Under the pieces are notes generated by a model. The model had not been told where the DNA came from, searched no databases, and saw only the letters and a list, made by a program, of their open reading frames with translations. 64,000 nt of DNA. Origin: Bradyrhizobium icense. Lineage in GTDB: Bacteria; Pseudomonadota; Alphaproteobacteria; Rhizobiales; Xanthobacteraceae. The position numbers were made by a program, and so were the translations under genes. Where the stretch lies: assembly GCF_001693385.1 (NCBI RefSeq), contig NZ_CP016428.1, positions 5,580,001 to 5,644,000 on the forward strand, given 5' to 3'. Below, piece after piece: positions 9,791 through 17,965 of this stretch (position 1 is its first letter; every line of letters begins with the position of its first letter).

Positions 9791-9929
9791 AGCTAAGGAA
9801 GAACGAGATCCTCTTCACTTCTCTGCATCTGGCGCCTGACCCGGAGCGGGCCGAGGGGGCTCCTAAATTCTGGGTGCACCGTAATTGCCCGGGAAGCCGT
9901 GACCTGATGCATGCCGGCTTCCGCTGCTT

Positions 9930-10235
9930 GCGCCGATGGCCCTCGTTAAGGGAGATCTATACAGCGGGAGAGCAGTTGCGGGTCACCCCGATGCCTGAGG
10001 TCGTTCTTCGAATCGCACCCGAAGGCGAGATTGATAAATCAAGATGGGCCCACAGAAACCCACGTCCTTGCGGAGCACCGTCTCGCGGCTGACCCAGCAT
10101 GCAACTGCCTCCGATTGGCCGGCCGAGCTTCGCCGTCGTGTTCTGCAGCCGTAACGACATAGGCGACAAGACGGTAAGTGCGTGCGCAGCTTGGCGGCAA
10201 ATTCAGGCCCCTCAGCTTGGCCTTACGACCTTCTC
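9930..10235. pseudogene. shuffled NRPS adenylation-domain fragments in both orientations
   Basis: On the plus strand, 9945-10120 reads REIYTAGEQLRVTPMPEVVL and traces of the following A5 region, matching REIYTGGEQLRATPM of the NRPS at 234-3620 but inverted relative to it. On the minus strand, about 10126-10235 reads RLVAYVVTAAEH, exactly the piece missing from the copy at 9165-9790. So one adenylation domain was cut into at least three pieces and reassembled. Confidence 0.75.
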
Positions 10236-10825
10236 GCTCGATGCAACTACCTCGCGAGCGGAGTCCACAATCGTTGCACCGGCCTCGCCATACCACTCGT
10301 CCGTCACGCCAATTCCGGCGCCGGCATTCGTCTCGACTACCACTCTGTGGCCGGGCGCCGCATATTTGCGGACGGTCCCAGGCTTAGGACCGGCGCGGTT
10401 TTCATGCGCCGTGATTTCCTTGGAACACCCATCCTCATTTGCGCAATCCTTACCTGGACGACCTGTTATAATCGGAAGAGCGGTGCAAGCTTGCGAAGCA
10501 GGCTCCAGATGGTGCAGAAATTCAGAAGCATGGACATCGGAGCAATCGATATGGCAATCCTCGCCGAGCTCAGCACCGATACGCGGATCAGCCATATCAG
10601 AGTGTCGACTCGAACGGCACTATCCCGCACCGCGATCGCGCGCGGCGTCGATCGTGTTTGCACCGCCTTTCGACATCAACCGGCAGTTGCACGAGATACC
10701 TGCGCCATGCGGGGGCGGCACCTTACCTTGACCAGATCGCACAAGCGCTGACCGGGCAACCGCACATGCCGATCTAGCCCGTGAAGTGTCGGAGGAAAAA
10801 TACGGCACGAGGTCCAAAGGAGCTT
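10236..10825. other. decayed region with a possible Lrp/AsnC-type HTH trace
   Basis: On the plus strand from 10530, MDIGAIDMAILAELSTDTRI followed by SHIRVSTRTALSRTAI resembles the N-terminal helix-turn-helix of Lrp/AsnC regulators (DxxDxxILxxLxxDxRIS...). No effector domain follows and the resemblance is short. Nothing else is recognised here. Confidence 0.3.
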
Positions 10826-11515
10826 TCATCGAGCCGTGAGCTCCCAAACAATGCGGACGTGCCCACCTGCAATCGATGGCCGAAAAATATGCATGTCTCT
10901 GGCACGCAGCCTACTCTCATCAATCAAGTTCAGGACGCGTCCAACATCTCCCTGGTCGGAGAACACCACATACATTACCCCGGCTGCATTCAACCAGAGA
11001 TGCGCTCCCGCGAGAGCTGAGGCCATAACTTTATGATCTTCATCATAGCAAGAGCGCTCCAGGTCGTCCTTTGCTTTCCGATTCCAATAGGGGGCGGCAA
11101 AGAGAATGACGTCAAATTTTTCTCCGGATTGCAGCGCAGAATAGGTGTCGCTACAGCGCACTTCTGCCTTGTCCAAGTAACCTAATCGCTCGATGTTTAT
11201 CTCCGTTGTGAGGACCGCTTGCGGATTTATGTCGAGAGCCAGTAGGCGTGCTGCCCCAGCACGGAGTGCTGCAAGCCCTAGCACACCTGACCCGCATCCA
11301 AGATCTAGCACCGTTGCGCCAGGGTCGATGCGCCACTTCGACATCAAGGCATCGGGAGCGTGACTTAGGCGCGGTGACAAAACGCCAGGCAAAATGTGTA
11401 AGGGCATGCCGCTCACTTCCACATCGTGCGGGCGTTCGCATAGTCGTAGTTCGGCCAGCATTGCATCTACGTCTGTCGTTTGGCGTCGCACAGATACGTC
11501 TACTGGGGTATTCAT
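10826..11515 (-). CDS. SAM-dependent methyltransferase (PrmC/RsmC-like)
   Basis: Protein of 229 residues with a class I Rossmann methyltransferase fold. VLDLGCGSGVLGLAALRAGA (about residues 69-88) is SAM-binding motif I, LLALDINPQAV is motif II, and DVILFAAPYWNRK sits where N6-adenine and glutamine methyltransferases carry NPPY. Only PY of that motif is kept, so the substrate class is uncertain. Its ATG overlaps the TGA of a 53-codon ORF (11512-11673), which implies translational coupling. A NifA/sigma-54 promoter at 12234-12363 is the nearest upstream promoter on this strand. I infer modification of a small molecule or peptide during symbiosis; the sequence does not fix the substrate. Confidence 0.85.
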   Translation of the reverse strand: MNTPVDVSVRRQTTDVDAMLAELRLCERPHDVEVSGMPLHILPGVLSPRLSHAPDALMSKWRIDPGATVLDLGCGSGVLGLAALRAGAARLLALDINPQAVLTTEINIERLGYLDKAEVRCSDTYSALQSGEKFDVILFAAPYWNRKAKDDLERSCYDEDHKVMASALAGAHLWLNAAGVMYVVFSDQGDVGRVLNLIDESRLRARDMHIFRPSIAGGHVRIVWELTAR

Positions 11516-11673
11516 TCAACTCTCCATCTTTCGGTAGAAAAGAATGAGGCGACGAGTCCGGGGGTGTCTTGGATGGTGGACCCGTCGACCTCATGGGTAA
11601 TGCCATGCTCCATGAGCATGTCCTCAAGCTCGTCCATTATGATCGGGGTCGGGATGGTGCTCTTGCCTGCCAT
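11512..11673 (-). CDS. 53-residue acidic protein coupled to the methyltransferase
   Basis: ATG at 11673 opens MAGKSTIPTPII, an acidic centre MDELEDMLMEHGITHEVDG follows, and the end is VASFFSTERWRVE. The TGA shares bases with the ATG of the methyltransferase (ATGA overlap), the arrangement of a coupled pair. I recognise no family. The acidic leader-like half with a short distinct C-terminus, beside a methyltransferase, would fit a peptide substrate, but it could equally be a small accessory protein. An inner start at 11637 (MDELED) is also possible. Confidence 0.5.
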   Translation of the reverse strand: MAGKSTIPTPIIMDELEDMLMEHGITHEVDGSTIQDTPGLVASFFSTERWRVE

Positions 11674-11929
11674 TGTTGTGGATCTGTTCAAAGCGTTGCG
11701 ATAGTGATCGGCCTGCTTGGACTCTGGGCGTGGTCTAGAACCGCGTTATAAGCGCCATTCTCTTCTAGGAAGTGAGCAAGGTGATGACACATTGACCGGC
11801 TCCGGACCGCCGGACTCCACGCACCAGATGTTCTGGTTGATCTGCATCACGTCCTGATTTCGAGATCGTCGAGGCTGCCGGGATTTGTCAGCGAAGCTCG
11901 ATTCGTGTCCTGCGCCTTCGCGTGTGGGA

Positions 11930-12070
11930 TCAACCAGGTGGAATCCGCCTTCCGCGAACGAGTAGGATCTTTTGACCCATCTCGGCCAGTGCCCTTAACC
12001 TGTTCTGCGGCGAGCTCGACTTATCGATACCATGGTTGTCGTAAGAGGTGATCAGTCTCACTGAAGGCAT
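11930..12070 (-). CDS. 46-residue small ORF downstream of a NifA/sigma-54 promoter
   Basis: Starts MPSVRLITSYDNHGI and ends ILLVRGRRIPPG. GGAG lies 6 bases before the ATG. The leader from the sigma-54 promoter at 12234 down to this ATG is a duplicate of the leader of the TlpA-like gene at 16722, and the similarity stops at the start codon, which supports the start. No family is recognised. Downstream, 11674-11929 has broken coding-like text (for example MCHHLAHFLEENGAYNAVL), so the ORF may be the truncated front of a longer lost gene. Confidence 0.45.
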   Translation of the reverse strand: MPSVRLITSYDNHGIDKSSSPQNRLRALAEMGQKILLVRGRRIPPG

Positions 12071-12233
12071 GTTGCTCTCCGTCAACCTATTGTCAAATAT
12101 TGCGCGGCTGTTCCCGCGCGCTGGTTTCTCTCTCAGAAACGGGCACACGGAGTTAGAGGACGAGAGCATCGCTCGTTACTCGCGTCTGAATGCACTCAGC
12201 TCTCCTCTCACTCAGTGTTGCCGTCTCTAAATA

Positions 12234-12248
12234 GCAATGGCCGTGCCA
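12234..12248 (-). promoter_or_regulatory. sigma-54 promoter of the small-ORF/methyltransferase unit
   Basis: On the minus strand it reads TGGCACGGCCATTGC, an exact TGGCACG-N4-TTGC. The matching NifA site is at 12348-12363. Genes downstream on the same strand are the 46-codon ORF, the 53-codon ORF and the methyltransferase. Confidence 0.8.
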
Positions 12249-12347
12249 ACAGCACTCAAGCGGGTTAAGCTTCGGGTTCGCTTTGATGACCGTTCGCACC
12301 GTACATGGCGGGCGGTATCTTGAACCCGACGATAGCCGTTGTACCAC

Positions 12348-12363
12348 TGTCAGAAACCGGACA
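12348..12363 (-). promoter_or_regulatory. NifA upstream activator site
   Basis: TGTCAGAAACCGGACA on the plus strand is an exact TGT-N10-ACA (palindromic in its ends). It lies 100 bases upstream of the sigma-54 element at 12234-12248, the same layout as at 16875-17002. Confidence 0.7.
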
Positions 12364-12649
12364 AGGATCAGCGGTCGTTTGCGGCGAGAGGCCGTTGTTT
12401 CGGCGATTGTTGCGGCAGCCGCCGGATCGGGAATTTTTGCTAGCCTCGTTGACAAAAACTGTCGGGCTCGATCCAAGGAGATCTCGATTCACGCTGACCT
12501 GCCCCTGAGTTTCATCCAGCAGCGGTTAAGGTCTCGGGGAGCGTACGCCAAGTGGCGCGGATGGAGGAATCGACGATTGGCGGAGCTGGTCGGGGTTGCG
12601 GAGCCGATCGTCGGCGGTACGGTGAGGTGGGCGCCACAGACCGCAGGTC

Positions 12650-12853
12650 TTAGGTACTCCAACGACGAGTGAGACCTCGGGATTTGCCGCGCGCGCGTCG
12701 TCGAGATCGCAGAAGGGTCCCATTGAGCAGCCCATTGCGGGGAAGACGGCCCCGCTCCATCGGAGTTGGCGATATACTGGCGATGTACGAAGCCGCTAAG
12801 AGGAGCAATGCACCAATGGAAGTCGCGCCAATTGGTTGGACATCTCGAAACAT
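12650..12853 (-). CDS. small single-span membrane protein, unknown
   Basis: The ATG at 12853 sits behind a strong GGAGGTGAAATAT. The 67-residue product starts MFRDVQPIGATS, then has one hydrophobic segment (IGALLLLAASYIASI) and a long Arg/Lys-rich tail, consistent with a one-span membrane protein with a cytoplasmic basic end. The tail may be non-native, as the surrounding DNA is decayed. The ribosome-site context is very similar to that of the 29-residue protein at 19574-19663. No family is recognised. Confidence 0.4.
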   Translation of the reverse strand: MFRDVQPIGATSIGALLLLAASYIASISPTPMERGRLPRNGLLNGTLLRSRRRARGKSRGLTRRWST

Positions 12854-13120
12854 ATATTTCACCTCCATAGTCGGCAAATCGCGCCGCCTGCCCGCTTCCG
12901 CCGCAATGCCCTTTAGCCACATCCAAGCCACGGTCCCACACCGTCTTAAGCATGCACCGATGTGAAGCATCAGGAATTAGTTGTTCTTCCGACATTCGCC
13001 CTTTTCCCGCTTTAGAGACACTCTTCTTCAGACAACCCTACACCTTCGCGGTGAATATCGATGCGATGCCGGAGGGCAGACCCGCGCGATGCCAATCAGC
13101 TGCAGCCAAGGTAAATAGCG

Positions 13121-14959
13121 CTAAGGCTGCGGGGATGCGGCCAGGCGTGCTTTAGTCTGACCCGCCGCCGAGATCTGACCGAACTCGATGGCTTGCCGCT
13201 CGAACAGCCCGCGATAGACGCCGCCCGGCCGCGCGATGAGCGCGGCGTGGGTGCCCTGCTCGACGATCTGGCCGCGGTCGAACACCAGGATGCGATCGAG
13301 GCTACGCACCGTCGACAGCCGGTGCGCGATCACGATCGAGGTGCGTCCCTTCATCAGCCGCTCCATAGCCTCTTGGATCAGCGCCTCCGATTCCGAATCG
13401 AGGCTGGAGGTCGCCTCGTCCAGGATCAGGACCGGTGCGTCCGCAAGGAACGCGCGCGCCAGCGCGACGCGCTGCCGCTCGCCGCCCGACAGCTTTACGC
13501 CGCGCTCGCCCACGAGCGTGCCGTAGCCCTGCGGCAGGTGCACGATGAAGTCATGCGCATTGGCGAGCCACGCCGCCTGTTCGATCGCCGCCATGCTCGC
13601 GCCGGGCCGGCCATAGGCGATGTTCTCGGCCAGCGAGCGGTGAAACAGGATTGGCTCCTGCTGCACGATCGCGATTTGGCTGCGCAGCGATTGCTGCGTC
13701 GCTTTCGCGATATCCTGGCTGTCGATCAGGATACGGCCGCCGGAGACGTCGTAGAGCCGCTGCACCAGCTTGACGAACGTGGTCTTCCCGGAGCCGGAAC
13801 GGCCGACCAGACCGATGCGCTCGCCGGCGCGGATGTCGATCGACAATCCGTCATAGAGCGGCGCGCGATGGCCGCCATAAAGGAAGGTGACGTCCTCGAA
13901 CGTGATCCTTCCGCCCTGAATGTCGATCGGTTTGGCGCCGGGCGCATCGACAATGCCGATCGGCTCGCCGTAAATGGTGACAAGGTCCTCCATGTCGTTC
14001 ACCGAACGCTGCAGATTGTTGATGTGAATGCCGACGTCACGCAAATAGGCGTGGATGATATAGTAGCTCGTCAGCACGTAGGTGACGTCGCCCGGCGAGG
14101 CGCGCCCGGCGATCCACAGCAGAATCGCGCAGCCGATCACGGATGCGCGAAAGCACAAGAGCATCACGAGCTGCACTGTGTTGGTGGCGTTGTGGCGCAG
14201 CCAGGTGCGCCGCGCCCGCGCCCGCCAGCGGCTCATGACACCGTTAAGCCGCGCATCCTCAAGCGCTTCCGCGCCGAAGGATTTGACCACTGCGTTGCAG
14301 GTGAGCGCGTCCGCCAGCGTGCCGCCAACCTTGGTGTCCCAGGAATTGGAGACACGCGCCGCCGGTGCGATGTAGCCGATCGTAAATGCCGTCGTCATCG
14401 CGACATAGATCACCGCGCCGACCGCTATCACGCCGCCGAGCACGGGCCAATGCAGACCGAGCAGGATCATCGAGCCCACGAGCACCGTCAGCGACGGCAA
14501 CAATGTCATCAGGATCGTGTTGTTGAGGAGGTCGAGCGCCCACATGCCGCGCGTGATCTTGCGCACGGTCGAGCCGGCAAAAGAGTTGGCGTGCCAGTCG
14601 GTCGAGAACCGCTGCACCCGCATGAAAGCCTCGCGCGCCACGTCCGACATTGTCGTCAGCGTGAACGGCGCGATCGCCTGCAGGCCGACAAGACGCAGGA
14701 TGATCGACAGCGGACCAAGCGCGACGATGCCGCCGAACGCGACGAACGCCGCATGTCGCGCCGCCTGGTCGGACGGACCTGATGTCAGTGCGTCCACCAA
14801 ATGGCCGGAGTAGACCGGCATGAACAGGTCGGCCACCGTTGCACCTAAGAAGCCGACGAGGACGATCGCGACGCGGACGGGCTGCTTCAGCCAGTGACGG
14901 AACACGAACGGGATCACCACGCCGATTGCGGTGGGTTGCTTGTCATCTTTAACGATCAT
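13121..14959 (-). CDS. ABC exporter (fused membrane and ATPase domains)
   Basis: The protein is about 612 residues from ATG 14959 (MIVKDDKQ); the frame is open to a TTG at 15052. The first half holds about six membrane segments of a type I ABC exporter. The ATPase half has Walker A GRSGSGKT (about residue 384), Q-loop VQQEP, signature LSGGERQ (about 489), Walker B VLILDEATSSLDSE (about 509) and H-loop IAHRLST. It is complete in every catalytic motif. The leader that is in frame in copy 1 is frameshifted here, so the natural start may have moved. There is no peptidase domain, so it is not a leader-cleaving exporter. It probably belongs to the operon started by the NifA/sigma-54 promoter at 16875. 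The exported substrate is unknown; the nearby NRPS product or a small peptide are candidates. Confidence 0.85.
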   Translation of the reverse strand: MIVKDDKQPTAIGVVIPFVFRHWLKQPVRVAIVLVGFLGATVADLFMPVYSGHLVDALTSGPSDQAARHAAFVAFGGIVALGPLSIILRLVGLQAIAPFTLTTMSDVAREAFMRVQRFSTDWHANSFAGSTVRKITRGMWALDLLNNTILMTLLPSLTVLVGSMILLGLHWPVLGGVIAVGAVIYVAMTTAFTIGYIAPAARVSNSWDTKVGGTLADALTCNAVVKSFGAEALEDARLNGVMSRWRARARRTWLRHNATNTVQLVMLLCFRASVIGCAILLWIAGRASPGDVTYVLTSYYIIHAYLRDVGIHINNLQRSVNDMEDLVTIYGEPIGIVDAPGAKPIDIQGGRITFEDVTFLYGGHRAPLYDGLSIDIRAGERIGLVGRSGSGKTTFVKLVQRLYDVSGGRILIDSQDIAKATQQSLRSQIAIVQQEPILFHRSLAENIAYGRPGASMAAIEQAAWLANAHDFIVHLPQGYGTLVGERGVKLSGGERQRVALARAFLADAPVLILDEATSSLDSESEALIQEAMERLMKGRTSIVIAHRLSTVRSLDRILVFDRGQIVEQGTHAALIARPGGVYRGLFERQAIEFGQISAAGQTKARLAASPQP

Positions 14960-15134
14960 GGCGCCAGCAGTTTCTGCCACACGCGCCGTACGACCCTTTC
15001 GATCCAGACCCGATGTGCCGAATGCTTGGCGCTGCCGTCCGAGGCGACGCAATAATGCCTGGAGTCTGGGGGCTGCGATCGAAATCTTCTACCCATGTCA
15101 CACGCTCTTTGCGTAAGCGCTTAGCTGAAGCGGT

Positions 15135-15245
15135 TCAAGCTTTGAGAGTTCCACAGCATGAGAGCATCGATCTGAGACATCGGCCAGCCTGCGCGATCTG
15201 TTCGAGAGTTTGTGTGTGCCATGCATGCGGAGCGACGTCATTCAT
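15135..15245 (-). CDS. 36-residue small ORF, copy 2, Cys/Ser/Thr-rich C-terminus
   Basis: Begins MNDVAPHAWHTQTLEQ and ends CLRSMLSCCGTLKA. It lies between the TlpA-like gene and the exporter. A second frame starting at an overlapping ATG (MTSLRMHGTH) is also open for 47 codons, so the frame in use is uncertain. The DNA is identical to 5724-5834 while flanking DNA has diverged. A short peptide with clustered Cys, Ser and Thr before an exporter would fit a modified peptide, but no modifying enzyme of a known class is next to it. No ribosome site stands out. Confidence 0.35.
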   Translation of the reverse strand: MNDVAPHAWHTQTLEQIAQAGRCLRSMLSCCGTLKA

Positions 15246-15277
15246 CTTCGCCGGTCTGCAGAAGCGGCGATGGCCGC

Positions 15278-15475
15278 CTAGGTCCGGCCGCTGCCATGGC
15301 TGTGCGAAGGGTGCATTTTGATAACGAAGGAGTCGTTCAGCATTTTCGTGTAGATCGTTAAGACCGACAGAGTGTTTGCGTCATGGGATCGCGGCGCGGC
15401 TTCACCTGGAAGATCACGTCCGCCTTCGATCCGGCCGGGGGTCATCGCAATTTGAACCTCCAACCTGGCGCGCAA
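15278..15475 (-). CDS. small ORF between the TlpA-like gene and the exporter
   Basis: The frame ends TIYTKMLNDSFVIKMHPS plus HSHGSGRT and a stop; in copy 1 (stop at 5867) the end is the same but for one Ser to Gly. Possible starts are TTG 15475, or internal ATGs that give 55 or 21 residues. Upstream of about 15440 the reading frames of the two copies diverge by indels, so only the C-terminal 50 or so codons are shared in one frame. Function unknown. Confidence 0.35.
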   Translation of the reverse strand: MRARLEVQIAMTPGRIEGGRDLPGEAAPRSHDANTLSVLTIYTKMLNDSFVIKMHPSHSHGSGRT

Positions 15476-15561
15476 ACGATCCAGCGCTGTGCTCGATGGT
15501 CTTTAGTTGCAACTTGCCTGCCGGAGAAATGGACGAATTGGCCCGTGAGCAGCTCCGACTA

Positions 15562-16722
15562 TTATCCTTTTTCAGGTTTTCTCTTCTGGCGCCTGCGCTT
15601 TGACCCTTTCGGAAACCCGTCTTGCGGAGTCGCACAAAGAGCCCCGTAGCAAGCCTTCTCACCCTTGTAGTTGGCCAGCGCTTGGACCAACAGCGACATA
15701 ACGCGCTGTTTCAGTTCGTCGGGGATAGGCTTGGGACCGTCCAGCGACTTCAGCGCCACCTCGACTAACTCGATCGCGCGATCCTTGTTGCCGCTCTCAT
15801 AATAATACTGAGCGACCGCCCCATAGGACAGGAACTTGGAGCCGTCGCCGCGTTGCGGAGGATTCAGTGCCAGGATGTGTTCGGACAACTCCTTACCCAT
15901 CGCAAAGCGCTCGGCTGGCGGGAAGTGGGAGCTGTCATTCGCCGGATCGAAGAGTTGGCGCATCGCGCCGGCCATCCACTGCTCGGATTTTTTGTCGATC
16001 GCATCGCGAACCAATTGGCGCATGACTGGCAAGCCGGTCTGCAAGTCGTGCATTTTGTGAAGCAACAGATCCGCATGGAGCACGCGGAAGTTGACGTCGT
16101 CCGGCATCACCGCGACGGCCTCTTCGAGCGTCGAAAGCGCCTTCGCCCAATCCTCCGCCTTCATCGCCGGCATAAGTTTGGCGAAGATCGGCACAGTCAG
16201 CATTGTGCGTTCGCCTTCGGCGATCCGCTCTGTATCGGCGGCTCTAGCTTCATCGCTGGTGCGCCAGCTGCCGTTAAGAATTTTCGGCAGAACGTCATCG
16301 AGTTGCGTTGGAAAACCGATAAAGGCGATGTGGCCGTCACGGTCGACGACGAACGAGGTGGGAATCCCGACAGAAGAGCTGGGATCCATCCAAAGCTTGT
16401 TCATTTCGCCTGTGTAGTCGAATCCGATCCGGTAGTTGAGATTCGAGAACTTTTCGGTCAACCATGCGTCCAAGTTGGTTCGGGCCTCGTCCGCCGTTCC
16501 AGCTCGTTCATGAGCTGCGACTCCGAGGACCTCAACTCCGCTGTCTTTGTATTTCTCTTGCAGCTGCACCAGATGGGGCATCGCCGCCACACAGGGTCGG
16601 CACCAAGTTGCCCAAAACTCGACGATGTACACTTTTCCCGGCTGGAAGCTCGTGAGGGGCTGGCCACGCAGCCAGTTCTCCACCTTGATCGGAGGAGCGG
16701 GGGACTCCATGCGCAGCACCAT
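15562..16722 (-). CDS. TlpA-like thioredoxin-fold protein with TPR-like C-terminus
   Basis: From ATG 16722 (MVLRMESPAPP, with GGAG 6 bases upstream) the protein has 386 residues. The frame is open to 16794, but comparison with the duplicated leader at 12070 favours 16722. Residues about 10-150 form a TlpA/ResA-type domain: VYIVEFWATWCRPCVAAMPH has the WCxxC redox motif and GIPTSFVVDRDGHIAFIGFP the cis-Pro region. The remainder resembles TPR-containing redox proteins (ALSTLEEAVAVMPDD, KDRAIELVEVALKSL). There is no signal peptide, so it probably acts in the cytoplasm, unlike periplasmic TlpA. It ends in a very basic tail with two Cys. It is first in the operon under the promoter at 16875. Confidence 0.8.
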   Translation of the reverse strand: MVLRMESPAPPIKVENWLRGQPLTSFQPGKVYIVEFWATWCRPCVAAMPHLVQLQEKYKDSGVEVLGVAAHERAGTADEARTNLDAWLTEKFSNLNYRIGFDYTGEMNKLWMDPSSSVGIPTSFVVDRDGHIAFIGFPTQLDDVLPKILNGSWRTSDEARAADTERIAEGERTMLTVPIFAKLMPAMKAEDWAKALSTLEEAVAVMPDDVNFRVLHADLLLHKMHDLQTGLPVMRQLVRDAIDKKSEQWMAGAMRQLFDPANDSSHFPPAERFAMGKELSEHILALNPPQRGDGSKFLSYGAVAQYYYESGNKDRAIELVEVALKSLDGPKPIPDELKQRVMSLLVQALANYKGEKACYGALCATPQDGFPKGSKRRRQKRKPEKG

Positions 16723-16874
16723 GTTGTTCTCCATAACTATTGCCAAACGTTGCGCGACTTTTTGCGCCAGCTTATCTCTCTCAGAACGGGGCATACGGGT
16801 TCAAGGGAAGGAGCATCGCTCGTGTTGCGCTCTGGATTCACTAAGCTCTGACTCAGTATCGCTGGATCTCAACA

Positions 16875-16889
16875 GCAACAGCCGTGCCA
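16875..16889 (-). promoter_or_regulatory. sigma-54 promoter of the TlpA-like/exporter operon
   Basis: On the minus strand it reads TGGCACGGCTGTTGC, an exact TGGCACG-N4-TTGC. It is 153 bases before the ATG at 16722 and 98 bases from the NifA site at 16987-17002. Confidence 0.85.
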
Positions 16890-16986
16890 GCTTCTTCAGC
16901 GCGCATTAAGCGTCTGACTACGCTTTGAAAAAACTCCACGGAGCCCAAGCCGACCGGTGTTCTAAACCTGACGGGCTTTGTGCCGC

Positions 16987-17002
16987 TGTCAGCTGTTGGA
17001 CA
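16987..17002 (-). promoter_or_regulatory. NifA upstream activator site
   Basis: TGTCAGCTGTTGGACA is an exact TGT-N10-ACA, correctly spaced from the sigma-54 element at 16875-16889. Confidence 0.75.
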
Positions 17003-17965
17003 CGAATTGCGCGCTTCGCGCGGCCAGAAAGGCTGGCTTGTGAGTCACCGAACGAAAAATTGCTAACCCCTCTCCCTGCCCGACAGGATTAGAGGCGAGC
17101 GATGCTGTAGATCGGAGTCGAAAAAGCCAAGGCCGTGGACCGGCGACGCGTGTTCGTGTCTATGACGACGGAATCATTCGCGGGGCACTGCAGCGGGTGC
17201 TGCTTATCGGAGCGCCTTAAAACTGCCAGTGCTCGCCATCGCGCCCGGGTCCTGCACCACAAACTGGTACTCCGATCAGTTTTGCTGTCCAGTCGCGGGC
17301 ACGGGGAGGTGCCTGCCACCCCTATCCCGTTCTAAATCGTTGCCTCCATATCGAAAAAATATATCGCCGCTCGAATCGATGCGAGCTAAGGTTTATGAGG
17401 GCGTTCATCTCACAAGTTTCTGACCAGGATGCCCGGCTGGCGCTGGCGCCATGAACACTGTCGTCCTCGCGCAAGCCCTGCGGATCGCCATACCCCCGGT
17501 GGTCGCCTTCATAGTGCAGATCGTCGAGAACATGTCGATTGCTCCGCCTATAGTTCCAGAATAAGCGTTCGATTGATCTTGCGCGCTAGATTGTCCGTAG
17601 CCAACAGTTTCCCCCTGTCAATCAAAGTTAGCAACGGCAGCCGTCAGCGGCTTCTCGCTGACGCCACTTCGCGGCGAGCGCCGAGGTAGAGCGCCTTGAT
17701 TTCGTCGTGGTCGCGCAATTCGGTCGAAGCGCTGAATAGCCCGGTCACAAGAACGACCGCATGGCCGGAGCGTACCGCGACCGTTCGACTACCGTTCAGC
17801 TACCAGGATCGAGAGGCTTGGTGAGCAGACTCCGGACGATTCTGTCCTCAAAACCCCTATTATCGTGTTATCGACAAACCACGTGCCTCTTTAGGGCTTT
17901 GAGCCGTGAGTTCAGTATTCTTACGGCCCTCTGCGTGGGGCAGTGTTGGCTTAGCGGAGTCGATC
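17003..17965. other. no clear gene; one short hydrophobic ORF
   Basis: The only candidate is a 37-codon plus-strand ORF at 17451-17564 (MNTVVLAQALRIAIPPVVAF and on), hydrophobic in the middle but without a ribosome site. The remainder looks like decayed DNA. Confidence 0.3.

Larger units (their letters stand above)
12060..12365. repeat. duplicated promoter-leader module (partner about 16710-17005)
   Basis: The two regions align from the start-codon context (GGAGAGCAACATG here, GGAGAACAACATG there) through GAGCATCGCTCG and the sigma-54 element to the TGT-N10-ACA site. The spacing of activator site to promoter is 100 and 98 bases. Point differences are frequent, so the duplication is older than the exporter duplication. 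Confidence 0.7.
12985..15655. repeat. segmental duplication, copy 2 (partner 4423-6240)
   Basis: This copy keeps the full exporter ATPase domain and continues into the full TlpA-like gene. Divergence between the copies is uneven: it is visible across the exporter start, but almost nil over 15120-15370 (5709-5960 in copy 1). Confidence 0.9.

Noticed and set aside
13193..14782. 529-codon plus-strand open frame opposite the ABC exporter
   Set aside because: It is the antisense of a gene with every ABC motif, has no domain of its own and arises from high third-position GC.
15853..16851. Long plus-strand frame opposite the TlpA-like gene
   Set aside because: Antisense to a well-supported gene; composition rich in His and Arg without motifs.
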